Shown: positions 1 to 8,309 of the stretch, piece by piece
Numbering within the stretch: the first letter of the stretch is position 1
Layout of the letters: each line of letters opens with the position of its first letter
Source of the DNA: CAJQGY01 sp964523375
Lineage (GTDB): Bacteria > Pseudomonadota > Gammaproteobacteria > Magnimaribacterales > D2472
Direction of reading: 5' to 3'
NCBI GenBank assembly: GCA_964523375.1
Contig: CAZFYG010000011.1
Coordinates: 1-43,107, forward strand
Length of the DNA stretch: 43,107 bases
The notes under the pieces: model-generated
What the model was told of the DNA's origin: nothing
Database searches by the model: none
Seen by the model: only the letters and a program-made list of their open reading frames with translations
Program-made: the position numbers and the translations under genes

Positions 1-206
1 CTCATAGCAACAGATTCTGTCATGTGAACCTCGCCATCAATCATGTATGGAACTGTTCCTAGAATATTTATATCCATAAATTCTTTGTGAAGAAACCTTG
101 GAGGAAATGGCATCATCTCTAGCTCGTAATCCAACCCCATCTCTTCTGCAGTCCATATTGGCCTCATTCCTCTTGAGCCAGCACAACTATATATTTTTAT
201 GGTCAT
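1..206 (-). CDS. Glutathione S-transferase, N-terminal part (cut by window edge)
   Basis: The first 68 residues are visible, reading leftward from an ATG at 206. They form a thioredoxin-fold GST N-domain. An early CAGSRGMRP segment would supply the catalytic or glutathione-activating Ser/Cys region. A TVPYMIDG stretch carries the cis-proline loop, and TES follows, where GSTs contact the glutathione gamma-glutamyl group. The rest lies outside the window, so class and substrate cannot be told. The gene is divergent from the carboxylase operon and shares a roughly 100-base AT-rich intergenic region with it. The fold is clear from the motif order; a role linked to the neighbouring operon is not shown. 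Confidence 0.8.
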   Translation of the reverse strand, partial: MTIKIYSCAGSRGMRPIWTAEEMGLDYELEMMPFPPRFLHKEFMDINILGTVPYMIDGEVHMTESVAM

Positions 207-249
207 AAGTTTATTAGAAATTTACTTCATTAATAATACTGTTTTTAAT

Positions 250-277
250 TGGTAATATTAATACTTATATATTACCA
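250..277. promoter_or_regulatory. Palindromic operator candidate upstream of the carboxylase operon
   Basis: TGGTAATAT (250-258) and ATATTACCA (269-277) are perfect 9-base inverted arms around a 10-base spacer. The site lies 28 bases before the ATG of the first carboxylase gene and in the region divergent from the GST gene. A TetR-family regulator is encoded third in the operon, and TetR repressors typically bind palindromes of this size over promoters, so this is its most likely operator. The binding itself is inferred. Confidence 0.55.
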
Positions 278-305
278 TTTAGAGAGTATCAATTTTAAAA
301 AATAT

Positions 306-1964
306 ATGCATTCAAAAAATATAGCGCAAAAAATAAGAAGTAATCTTGATGTTAGTTCTGATCAATATAAGAAGAATAAAGAAGTGATGATTGAAAAGCT
401 TGAATTTATAGACGGACTTCTTGATCAAGCAGAATTGGGCGGCGGAGCTCACCACCATGAGAGGTTAGCTAAAAGAGGAAAGATGCCAATTCGTGAAAGA
501 ATTATAAATGTGCTAGATGATGACAGCCCTTTTCTTGAAATTAGTCCGCTTGCCGCATATGGCACTGACTATACAGTAGGTGGAGGATGCGTTTCAGGCA
601 TTGGTCTTATTGCTGGGGTTGAATGTGTGATATTTGGAAATGACCCCTCTGTAAAAGCAGGGGCTATGACTGTTTATGCTGGAGAAAAATGGCGAAGGGC
701 TATTGAAATATCAAGAGATAATAAAATACCTTTTGTAAGTTTTGTTGAGTCAGCTGGTGGTGATCTGAGTATGGGCACGGGAAGTAAAAGTGGCCAAGCT
801 CCTATCTCTCCAACGCTTCAGCAGGATCACTTTGCTGCAACTGGAAGGTTTTTTTATGAAATGACTGAACTTTCAAAACTAAAAATACCGGTTATATCGG
901 TTGTTTTTGGTTCATCAACTGCTGGTGGGGCATACCAACCTGGTATGTCTGATTATAATATTTTTATTAAAGACCAATCTCAGGTATTTCTTGCTGGGCC
1001 TCCGCTCGTGATGGCTGCTACTGGAGAAATTTCAGATGCCGAAACACTTGGTGGCGCTCAAATGCATTCAGAAACCTCCGGGCTTTCTGATTATCTAGCA
1101 GAGGATGAAATGGATGCATTGAGAATATGTAGAGAAGTTGTATCTCATCTAAATTGGAGCAAAGGTGGCAAAGAGCCCACTAAAATTTCTACTGAACCTG
1201 TGTATAGTGAGGATGAGTTACTTGGGCTAATTAGTGAAGATTTAAAATCACCTCTTGATATTAGAGAGATAATTGCAAGAATTACAGATGGTTCTAAATT
1301 TGAGGATTTCAAACCTTTATATGGTCCGACAATGGTTTGTGGATGGGCTTCTATTCATGGCTATCAGGTTGGTATTTTAGGTAATAATGGACCAATCTAT
1401 CCTCAGTGCGCTGAAAAAGCGGCTAGCTTTATTCAACTGTGTAATAAAAGAAATATTCCTCTTATATTTCTTCAGAATGTAACTGGCTTTTTGGTAGGTA
1501 AAGATTTTGAAAGGCAAGCGATCATAAAAAAAGGTTCGCAACTAATTAATTCTGTTTCTAACTCAAATGTACCTCATATTACTATTATTGTGGGAGCCTC
1601 ATATGGCGCAGGAACATATGCCATGTCAGGAAGAGCTTTTAATAATCGTTTTACATTTTTATGGCCAACAGCAAAAATAGGAGTTATGGGCTCTGAGCAG
1701 ATTGCAAAAGTTATGTCTATTGTTAGACGAGCAAAGGCTAAAAGAACTGGTGAGAAATTTGATGAGAAGGCAGATGCTCAAATAAGGCAAATGGTTGAGG
1801 AAGCTGCTGAAAATATATCTCATGGACTTGTTGCAAGCAGTATGCTGACTGATGATGGAATTATTGATCCAAGAGATACTAGAACTATTTTAGGGTTTTG
1901 CTTGTCAGTAGTTAATAACGTTGCTGTTGAAGGTGCAAGTGAATATGGGGTATTTAGACTATGA
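306..1964 (+). CDS. Acyl-CoA carboxylase, carboxyltransferase (beta) subunit, MCC/GCC family
   Basis: This subunit transfers carboxyl from biotin to a branched enoyl-CoA, acting with the alpha subunit encoded next. It contains both crotonase-like halves, with oxyanion-forming glycine motifs GSSTAGGAYQPGMSD in the N half and GASYGAGTYAMSGRAF in the C half. FLAGPPLVMAATGE and FLQNVTGFLVG are typical of methylcrotonyl- and geranyl-CoA carboxylases. The open frame extends to a TTG at 249, but residues before the ATG at 306 look like untranslated AT-rich sequence. Starting at 306 gives 552 residues, close to the family's roughly 535-540. The stretch FVESAGGDL looks more like AtuC than LiuB (from memory), but substrate cannot be fixed from sequence. 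The stop overlaps the next ATG (ATGA), indicating translational coupling. Confidence 0.9.
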   Translation: MHSKNIAQKIRSNLDVSSDQYKKNKEVMIEKLEFIDGLLDQAELGGGAHHHERLAKRGKMPIRERIINVLDDDSPFLEISPLAAYGTDYTVGGGCVSGIGLIAGVECVIFGNDPSVKAGAMTVYAGEKWRRAIEISRDNKIPFVSFVESAGGDLSMGTGSKSGQAPISPTLQQDHFAATGRFFYEMTELSKLKIPVISVVFGSSTAGGAYQPGMSDYNIFIKDQSQVFLAGPPLVMAATGEISDAETLGGAQMHSETSGLSDYLAEDEMDALRICREVVSHLNWSKGGKEPTKISTEPVYSEDELLGLISEDLKSPLDIREIIARITDGSKFEDFKPLYGPTMVCGWASIHGYQVGILGNNGPIYPQCAEKAASFIQLCNKRNIPLIFLQNVTGFLVGKDFERQAIIKKGSQLINSVSNSNVPHITIIVGASYGAGTYAMSGRAFNNRFTFLWPTAKIGVMGSEQIAKVMSIVRRAKAKRTGEKFDEKADAQIRQMVEEAAENISHGLVASSMLTDDGIIDPRDTRTILGFCLSVVNNVAVEGASEYGVFRL

Positions 1965-3889
1965 ATTTTAATTCTATTCTTATCGCCAATAGAGGCGAAA
2001 TTGCAATAAGGCTAATTAAAACAGCGCGTGAAATGGGCATTAGATGTATTGCAGTATATGTAGATGCTGATATAGATTCTCCCTATGTTAAGGCTGCAGA
2101 TGAAGCTATTCATCTCCCAAACGGAGGCTATCTTGATATAAGTTTAATTATTGCAGCTGCTAAAAAATCAGGGGCAGAAGCTATTCACCCTGGTTATGGT
2201 TTCTTGTCTGAAAATGCATCATTTGCAAGAAAAGTAATCAAAGAAAATATCGTTTGGATTGGCCCATCTCCTCATGCTATATCTGTAATGGGTGATAAGC
2301 TAAAAGCAAAAGAATTGGCAACAAAAGCCAATGTTCCGACCCTTCCAATGACATCAATTCCAAAAAAAGCTAATGACATAGGCTACCCCCTTCTTATAAA
2401 AGCTGCTGCTGGAGGAGGAGGAAAAGGCATGCGTATAGTAAAGAAACAGGCAGACCTTAATGAATCGATTAAAGCAGCCAAAAGAGAAGCAAAAACAGGG
2501 TTTAATGACGAGCGTATTTTTATCGAAAGGTATGTTGAAAAATCAAGGCATATTGAGATACAAATTCTTGGAGACTTACATGGCAATATTATTCATCTTG
2601 GTGAAAGAGAATGCTCTATTCAAAGAAGGCACCAGAAAATTATTGAAGAATCACCTTCATCAAGAATATCAGAAGAAGTAAGAAAAAAAATGGGTGAAGC
2701 TGCAATAAAACTTGCAAAAATAATTAAATATAAATCTGCAGGTACAGTAGAGTTCTTGTTTGATGATAATACTGAAGAGTTTTGGTTTCTTGAGGTAAAT
2801 ACAAGACTTCAAGTTGAGCATCCTGTTACTGAAGAAGTTACTGGAGTAGATCTTGTTTGTGAACAAATAAGAATAGCAAGGGGTGATGAGTTGAGTTTTA
2901 AGCAAGATGACATTGTATTTAATGGGCATTCTATTGAGGCAAGGTTGTATGCAGAAAATCCTGCTAATGATTTCTTACCTGAAACAGGCACCCTGCTCGC
3001 TTTTGAGCAAGATTATGATGTTGAGGCGCGATGGGATTCAGGAGTTGAATCAGGGTCTATCGTAGGAACAGATTTTGATCCAATGCTGGCCAAAGTTATA
3101 TCACATGCTCAAACAAGAAAAGATGCTGCATTAAAATTATCAAAGGCATTAGAGTCTGCTCATATAGGTGGCGTTACGACCAATAGAGACTTCCTTGTTT
3201 CTACTTTGAGAACAGAAGAGTTTTTAGATGGCAAAACAACTACAGATTTTATTGATGTTGTTGCTCCTTCAAGAATGCATATTTTAGATAGTGAAATGCT
3301 TATACATGCCATGGCAGTAGCAGCATTATGGCTTCAGGAGTTAAATAGATTTAATGATAATGTTTTAGGTCATATACCTTCTGGATGGACAAATGGGAGA
3401 ATTCCCAAACAAAGCATTAATTTTCAATATATTGATAAAGAAATAGAGGTCTTATATACAAAACTAAGAGATGGAAGTTTTAATGTTAATGGGGCTTTTG
3501 TAAGAATTTTTGAATGTTTCGAAAATGGTATTGATCTTGAATATAACGGGCGAAGACATTTTTCATCAATCACACTAAAAGAAGATAGGATTTTGGTACA
3601 TATGCCTTTTGGTGATGTCCTTTTGAAAATTATGCCTAAGTTTATTGTTCCAGGTATTGATATGAAAGCTGGAAGTCTTGTAGCACCGATGCCTGGCAAA
3701 GTGATCGATTTGAGAGTTAAAAAAGGCTCAAAAGTGAAGGCAGGACAGATATTGGTGATATTGGAGGCTATGAAAATGGAGCACTCCATAAAAGCCTCTG
3801 AAGATGGAATAATTTCAGAATTGCATGTAAAAAAAGAAGATCAAGTTGAAAATGGTGCAGTTTTAATGGTTTTGGACGCTAATAAATGA
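1961..3889 (+). CDS. Acyl-CoA carboxylase, biotin-containing (alpha) subunit
   Basis: This 642-residue protein joins biotin carboxylase and biotin carrier domains, as in LiuD and AtuF. It begins with the biotin carboxylase signature ILIANRGEIAIR. The ATP-grasp glycine-rich loop KAAAGGGGKGMR follows, then FLEVNTRLQVEHPVTE with the catalytic and metal-binding residues. The C-terminal carrier domain holds EAMKMEH, with Lys605 as the biotinylation site. It fixes bicarbonate onto biotin with ATP and passes it to the beta subunit. The middle (about 450-560) is the family's less conserved BT-like linker. It overlaps both neighbours by four bases (ATGA), so subunits would be made together. A geranyl- or methylcrotonyl-type carboxylase is most likely; the exact substrate is undecided. 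Confidence 0.92.
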   Translation: MNFNSILIANRGEIAIRLIKTAREMGIRCIAVYVDADIDSPYVKAADEAIHLPNGGYLDISLIIAAAKKSGAEAIHPGYGFLSENASFARKVIKENIVWIGPSPHAISVMGDKLKAKELATKANVPTLPMTSIPKKANDIGYPLLIKAAAGGGGKGMRIVKKQADLNESIKAAKREAKTGFNDERIFIERYVEKSRHIEIQILGDLHGNIIHLGERECSIQRRHQKIIEESPSSRISEEVRKKMGEAAIKLAKIIKYKSAGTVEFLFDDNTEEFWFLEVNTRLQVEHPVTEEVTGVDLVCEQIRIARGDELSFKQDDIVFNGHSIEARLYAENPANDFLPETGTLLAFEQDYDVEARWDSGVESGSIVGTDFDPMLAKVISHAQTRKDAALKLSKALESAHIGGVTTNRDFLVSTLRTEEFLDGKTTTDFIDVVAPSRMHILDSEMLIHAMAVAALWLQELNRFNDNVLGHIPSGWTNGRIPKQSINFQYIDKEIEVLYTKLRDGSFNVNGAFVRIFECFENGIDLEYNGRRHFSSITLKEDRILVHMPFGDVLLKIMPKFIVPGIDMKAGSLVAPMPGKVIDLRVKKGSKVKAGQILVILEAMKMEHSIKASEDGIISELHVKKEDQVENGAVLMVLDANK

Positions 3890-4512
3890 CTTCAAACTTA
3901 ATAAATATGCATGATCTTCCAAGGACATCTAGAAAACCTCTAACTAAGAAGCATATTGAGGTCATTAACAAGCTAGAGCTGATGTTAGAAGAAGGCATCC
4001 CCAAACAAACCATGTCTGAATTGGCCAGCAAATTAAAGATTTCGTTAAGAACTCTCTATGAGATATCTCCAAGCAAAAATCATTTGATAAGAATGACAGT
4101 TGATAGGATATTGATGAGGCTTGGCAAAGAGGCTCTTGATGAGGTATCTAATATTGATTCACCAATTGAAGCTTTAAAAAAATATTTAAAACATGTGAAT
4201 CAAGCGGTTGGTCCAAAATTTAAAGTCTACCTTCAGAACCTTGGTAGTGATGAGGAGTCTATGAAAATGATTGATTTTCATGAAGAATATATAACTTCAT
4301 TTACTAAAGATCTGCTAAATAAGGCTATTTTAAGGAAGGAAATTAAGGAAGTTGATACTCAAGCATTTGCAATGCTGCTGGGTGGCATAGGTCGAGACTT
4401 TGCTAAAGATGGAAATATAAAAAAATTATCAAAATCACCTGAGGAATCTGCGAACTCCATTACAGAAATAATACTTAACGGTATATCTAGAGAAAAAAGT
4501 AAAAATGGATAA
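3886..4512 (+). CDS. TetR-family transcriptional regulator
   Basis: The protein has 208 residues. Residues about 20-70 contain a TetR-type helix-turn-helix (TMSELASKLKISLRTLYEI, then a Lys- and Arg-containing helix). The remainder is helical and variable, as expected for a ligand-binding and dimerisation domain. It lies inside the carboxylase operon, overlapping the alpha subunit by 4 bases and the AtuA-like gene by 8. It therefore probably controls this operon, possibly sensing an acyl-CoA or terpenoid intermediate, through the palindrome at 250-277. AtuR and LiuR-type regulators play that role in Pseudomonas, although AtuR is of the TetR family and LiuR is not. The ligand is unknown. Confidence 0.85.
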   Translation: MTSNLINMHDLPRTSRKPLTKKHIEVINKLELMLEEGIPKQTMSELASKLKISLRTLYEISPSKNHLIRMTVDRILMRLGKEALDEVSNIDSPIEALKKYLKHVNQAVGPKFKVYLQNLGSDEESMKMIDFHEEYITSFTKDLLNKAILRKEIKEVDTQAFAMLLGGIGRDFAKDGNIKKLSKSPEESANSITEIILNGISREKSKNG

Positions 4513-6286
4513 AGATACGATAAAAATTGCAAATTGCAGTGGGTACTATGGCGATAAACTTTCTGCTGCTAAAGAAATGGTAGACGGTGGCCCTATCGAT
4601 GTTTTAACAGGGGATTACCTTGCTGAATTAACAATGGCTATCCTGTTTAATCAAAAAATGCAGCGTGGAGCTGACAAGGGTTATGTGGGAACATTTCTTA
4701 AGCAAATAAAAGAAATAGCAAATACATGTAAAAAGAAAAAAATAAAAATTGTTACAAACGCTGGGGGTCTTAACCCCTCTTCAATGGCTGCTGAGATAGA
4801 AAAAATACTTATAGATATGGGTCTTGATCTGAAAGTTGCATATATAGATGGTGATGATCTGATGCCAAGGATGGAAGAGCTTAGTGACTGTGGTGAAATG
4901 CTTATAAATCTTGACAAAAACATTCCGCTTGCTGATTCTGGCTGCCACCCTCTAACTGCAAATGCCTATTTAGGAGCATGGGGAATTAAAGACGCTCTAG
5001 ATAGGGGTGCTGATATTGTTGTGTGCCCAAGAGTTACTGATGCTGCTGTGGTTATAGGGCCAGCTGCATGGAAGTTTGGTTGGCAAAGAGAAAATTATGA
5101 TGAGCTTGCAGGAGCGCTAGCAGCTGGACATATTATTGAATGTGGTTGCCAGGCAACTGGCGGCAATTATTCCTTTTTTAAAGAGGTACCTAGCTTTGAT
5201 AATGTTGGGTATCCAATTGCTGAAATTGAAAACGATGGCAGTTTTACTATCACTAAACACCCTGGAACTGGGGGTTTGGTATCAGTAGGAACTGTAACAG
5301 CCCAGCTTCTCTATGAGATTAGTTCTCCTTCATATATAAATCCAGATGTTGTTAGTCATTTCGATGCATTAAATATAAAACAAATATCAAAAGATAGAGT
5401 TTATGTTTCTGGTTGCAAAGGCAGTAGTCCGCCTAACAAACACAAAGTGTGCATTAATCTTGCTGGTGGCTATAGAAATGGCATAGATTTAATTTTGACA
5501 GGCATGGATATCAAAGAAAAATCAGAGGCTTTCTTAGATGCTTTATTCAACTCTGTAGGTGGTAGAGAGCAATTTGATGAAGTTTCAGTAAACCTACATA
5601 GAACAGACAAAGAAAATCCAAATTCTAATGAGGAAGCTATGGCAACTCTATCCCTCTCTGTAAAATCAAAAGATCCGGAGCTTGTTGGTAGACTGTTTAG
5701 TGCAAAAATTATTGAGCTCTCATTGGCTAACTATCCAGGGTTTTTCTCAGCAGGAGGAGGCAAGAAACCAGGACCTGTAATTGTCTACTGGCCTGCATTA
5801 GTTGGCAGTGAACACATAACAGAATATGTTCATCTTGATGGAAAAGTCACAGAAATTATTCCATCAAGCCAACTAAATTTGAATGATGTTTTTTATCAAA
5901 AAAATGTTGAGGATATTTCTCCAATTCCAAGTGGTGAAACTGAAAGATGTTTATTTGGTCAAGTATACGGTGCTAGATCTGGGGATAAGGGTGGATGCGC
6001 AAATATTGGAGTTTGGGCAAAAACTGATCTTTCATATTCCTTCTTATATAGTTTTTTAACAGTTAAAAAATTGAAAGAGTTAATGCCTGACTTAAATAGA
6101 TTTAAAATTGATAGGTATGAGCTTCCTAATATCAACTCACTTAATTTCTATATACATGGAATTCTTGAAGATGGAGTATCATCAAATAATAGAGTTGATG
6201 GTCAAGCGAAATCACTAGGTGAATACTTGAGAGCAAAAATCATAGATATGCCAAAATTAATAATTAATGAGAGTAAAGATGGTTAA
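4505..6286 (+). CDS. AtuA-family (DUF1446) acyclic terpene utilisation protein
   Basis: The protein has 593 residues, matching the usual AtuA length of about 600. The N-terminal DUF1446 domain starts with IANCSGYYGDKLSAAKEM and includes VLTGDYLAELTM, TNAGGLNP and CPRVTDAAVVIGPAAW. The C-terminal AtuA-like domain carries YGARSGDKGGCANIGVW (about 490-510). AtuA is needed for citronellol growth in Pseudomonas, but no reaction has been firmly assigned to the family as far as I know. Its place between the carboxylase, the hydratase and the dehydrogenases suggests it handles a CoA intermediate of the same pathway. The family call is strong; the activity is unknown. Confidence 0.85.
   Translation: MDKDTIKIANCSGYYGDKLSAAKEMVDGGPIDVLTGDYLAELTMAILFNQKMQRGADKGYVGTFLKQIKEIANTCKKKKIKIVTNAGGLNPSSMAAEIEKILIDMGLDLKVAYIDGDDLMPRMEELSDCGEMLINLDKNIPLADSGCHPLTANAYLGAWGIKDALDRGADIVVCPRVTDAAVVIGPAAWKFGWQRENYDELAGALAAGHIIECGCQATGGNYSFFKEVPSFDNVGYPIAEIENDGSFTITKHPGTGGLVSVGTVTAQLLYEISSPSYINPDVVSHFDALNIKQISKDRVYVSGCKGSSPPNKHKVCINLAGGYRNGIDLILTGMDIKEKSEAFLDALFNSVGGREQFDEVSVNLHRTDKENPNSNEEAMATLSLSVKSKDPELVGRLFSAKIIELSLANYPGFFSAGGGKKPGPVIVYWPALVGSEHITEYVHLDGKVTEIIPSSQLNLNDVFYQKNVEDISPIPSGETERCLFGQVYGARSGDKGGCANIGVWAKTDLSYSFLYSFLTVKKLKELMPDLNRFKIDRYELPNINSLNFYIHGILEDGVSSNNRVDGQAKSLGEYLRAKIIDMPKLIINESKDG
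6269..6273 (+). promoter_or_regulatory. Ribosome binding site deciding the hydratase start
   Basis: GAGAG lies five bases before the ATG at 6279, while the upstream in-frame ATG at 6267 has only AT-rich sequence before it. This favours 6279 as the start of the enoyl-CoA hydratase. Confidence 0.5.
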
Positions 6287-7067
6287 GAATTTATCATTAG
6301 AGGGGTTAGAATTTTCTACGACGGAAATACATATCTCTAATCACATAATGACTATAACTTTGAACAGGCCTGAGAAAAAAAACGCCATCAATAATGTCAT
6401 GATGAACGAGCTTAACTATGCTTTGGCATTTGCTAAACAAGAAAAGCAAATAAGAGTTGTGATTATTGCTGCTAAGGGTAATGTTTTCTGCGCAGGCGCT
6501 GATCTCAATAGAGAACATTCAAATTCAAATGTTCCAAAATTAAATGAAGCTGACGACTTGAGTATATCTCTAAGGCATTTATATAAACCTGTAATATGTA
6601 AGATTCAAGGCTCTGTAGTTGCAGGCGCTCTTCTGATGGTTACAAATGCAACTCATGCAATTGCTGCGGATGATGTGAAATTTTCAGCTCCAGAAATAAA
6701 GCGTGGGCTTTGGCCGTTTATGGTGATGGCTGGGCTTTTTAGAGTAATGCCAAAAAGATCAGGTTTGGATTTTATTATGAGAGGTGAAAGTATAAGTGCT
6801 CATCAAGCTGAGAAATGGGGTCTTGTAAATAAAATTGTTAGTAAAGAAAGCCTAGATGGTGAAGTAAATGCTATTGCAGAATCGCTTTCAAAGCTAGCAC
6901 CAGGAACAATGCAGATTGGATTGGAGGCATATGCAAAGCAAGATGATAAAAACTTTGATGAGGCAATGCCCTATTTACAGGATCAAATTGCTAGATGTTT
7001 CGAGGGTGATGACGCTAAAGAAGGGATTAGCGCTTTTCTTGAAAAAAGAGAGCCTAACTGGGATTAG
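6279..7067 (+). CDS. Enoyl-CoA hydratase/isomerase family protein (AtuE-like role possible)
   Basis: This crotonase-fold protein of 262 residues begins with an N-terminal TITLNRPEKKNAIN segment. FCAGADL supplies the first oxyanion-hole region and GSVVAGALL the second. APEIKRGLWP carries the catalytic Glu (Glu139) equivalent to the second glutamate of classic hydratases. The first glutamate position (in GGGCEL of the classic enzyme) is Leu here, so it may hydrate by a single-acid mechanism or carry out another crotonase reaction. In the Atu pathway AtuE hydrates isohexenylglutaconyl-CoA and in the Liu pathway LiuC hydrates methylglutaconyl-CoA; either is a plausible model. The ATG at 6279 overlaps the end of the AtuA-like gene by eight bases. 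Confidence 0.82.
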   Translation: MVKNLSLEGLEFSTTEIHISNHIMTITLNRPEKKNAINNVMMNELNYALAFAKQEKQIRVVIIAAKGNVFCAGADLNREHSNSNVPKLNEADDLSISLRHLYKPVICKIQGSVVAGALLMVTNATHAIAADDVKFSAPEIKRGLWPFMVMAGLFRVMPKRSGLDFIMRGESISAHQAEKWGLVNKIVSKESLDGEVNAIAESLSKLAPGTMQIGLEAYAKQDDKNFDEAMPYLQDQIARCFEGDDAKEGISAFLEKREPNWD

Positions 7068-7071
7068 TAAT

Positions 7072-7076
7072 AGGAG
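7072..7076 (+). promoter_or_regulatory. Strong ribosome binding site for a GTG start
   Basis: AGGAG sits nine bases before a GTG at 7086. It supports that GTG as the true start of the first acyl-CoA dehydrogenase gene. Confidence 0.65.
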
Positions 7077-7085
7077 TTACTTAAA

Positions 7086-8309
7086 GTGGATTTAAATTTT
7101 GGATCAGAGTACGAGCTATTTTCACAAGAAGTTAGAGATTTCTGCATTCAATGGAAAGGTATAAATTTTACTGATTCTAAATCTTCTGTAGGTCAAAATT
7201 CTAAAGTAACTAGCAAAACTCTTACTCGTCCAGAATGGCAATCAATTCTCATAGAAAAGGGTTATTTTGCAAGATCAGTTCCAAAAAAATATGGAGGGTA
7301 TGGCGGAGAAAGTGATGTTATTAAAAGTCGAATAATAGCCTCTGAATTTTCAAAATATAATATTCCTCCTCCTATGGGTGGCCAAGGTATTGATATGCTT
7401 GTGCCTACCCTCTTGGAATTAGGTACTGAGGAGCAGAAAAAACAATATATTGAGCCAACTCTTCATGGAAAGATTATATGGTGTCAAGGTTACTCTGAAC
7501 CAAATGCAGGCAGTGACTTGGCTGCCCTTCAAACAAAAGGTGAGTTGATTGATGGTAATTGGGTTATAAATGGCCAAAAAATATGGACTAGTACAGCACA
7601 ATATTCACAAATGATGTTTTGTCTTGTAAGAACAGAACCCGAAGCAAATAAACATGCAGGAATAAGTTATTTATTAATCCCTATGAATTCTAAAGGAATA
7701 GAGGTTAGACCATTAGTAGATATGACTTTAAAAGCAGGCTTTAATGAAGTTTTTTTTACAGATGTGACTATTCCTGAATCAAATATAGTAGGTAAAAGAG
7801 GTGAAGGATGGGCTGTTGCAAATGCAACTTTAGGGCATGAAAGAGGCTCACTAACAGATCCAAATGCAACAATGAATAGAGTTCATTCATTAATTGAAAT
7901 TATGAAGAGAGAGACTATTGATGGAGCAAAGTTGATTGATATGCCTATTTACAGAGATAGATTGATTAAAATTCAAGGCAAGGTGATGGCTTTCCAGTCA
8001 AATTCGTTAAGAGTCCTGTCAGCAAAAATTAATTCTAACCAGGACTCAAAGCTACCTGGAATGATTCAGAAATTAATTGGGACTGAGATCAGGCATGAGC
8101 TGGAAGGTTTTGCAATTGATGTCATGGGTGAGCTTGGAACATTATATGAGGATAGCCCAAATATAAGAGATGAAGGCTCTTGGCAATTTACATATATGTA
8201 TTATCTAGGATTAATAATTGGGGGTGGCACTAGTCAAATCCAAAAAAATATTATTTCAGAGCGCGGTCTTGGCATGCCAAGAGAACCAAAGACTCAGGGG
8301 ATGAAATAA
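7086..8309 (+). CDS. Acyl-CoA dehydrogenase, larger subunit of a probable pair
   Basis: This 407-residue flavoprotein of the acyl-CoA dehydrogenase fold would oxidise acyl-CoA to 2-enoyl-CoA. It has the SEPNAGSDL flavin and substrate loop (about 137-145), NGQKIWTS, and the C-terminal GGGTSQIQKNIISERGLG. At the usual medium-chain catalytic Glu position (YEGTSQ) there is Gly. Glu252, in LGHERG, fits the alternative base position used by isovaleryl- and long-chain-type enzymes. It starts at GTG behind AGGAG. Its stop overlaps the next dehydrogenase start by one base (TAATG). The pairing of a 407- and a 362-residue enzyme resembles the heteromeric FadE pairs of steroid side-chain degradation. Substrate is probably a branched acyl-CoA from this operon's pathway. 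Confidence 0.88.
   Translation: MDLNFGSEYELFSQEVRDFCIQWKGINFTDSKSSVGQNSKVTSKTLTRPEWQSILIEKGYFARSVPKKYGGYGGESDVIKSRIIASEFSKYNIPPPMGGQGIDMLVPTLLELGTEEQKKQYIEPTLHGKIIWCQGYSEPNAGSDLAALQTKGELIDGNWVINGQKIWTSTAQYSQMMFCLVRTEPEANKHAGISYLLIPMNSKGIEVRPLVDMTLKAGFNEVFFTDVTIPESNIVGKRGEGWAVANATLGHERGSLTDPNATMNRVHSLIEIMKRETIDGAKLIDMPIYRDRLIKIQGKVMAFQSNSLRVLSAKINSNQDSKLPGMIQKLIGTEIRHELEGFAIDVMGELGTLYEDSPNIRDEGSWQFTYMYYLGLIIGGGTSQIQKNIISERGLGMPREPKTQGMK

Noticed and set aside
249..305. TTG start giving a 571-residue carboxyltransferase
   Set aside because: The extra 19 residues are AT-rich, partly lie over the palindrome at 250-277, and exceed the family length; ATG 306 fits better.
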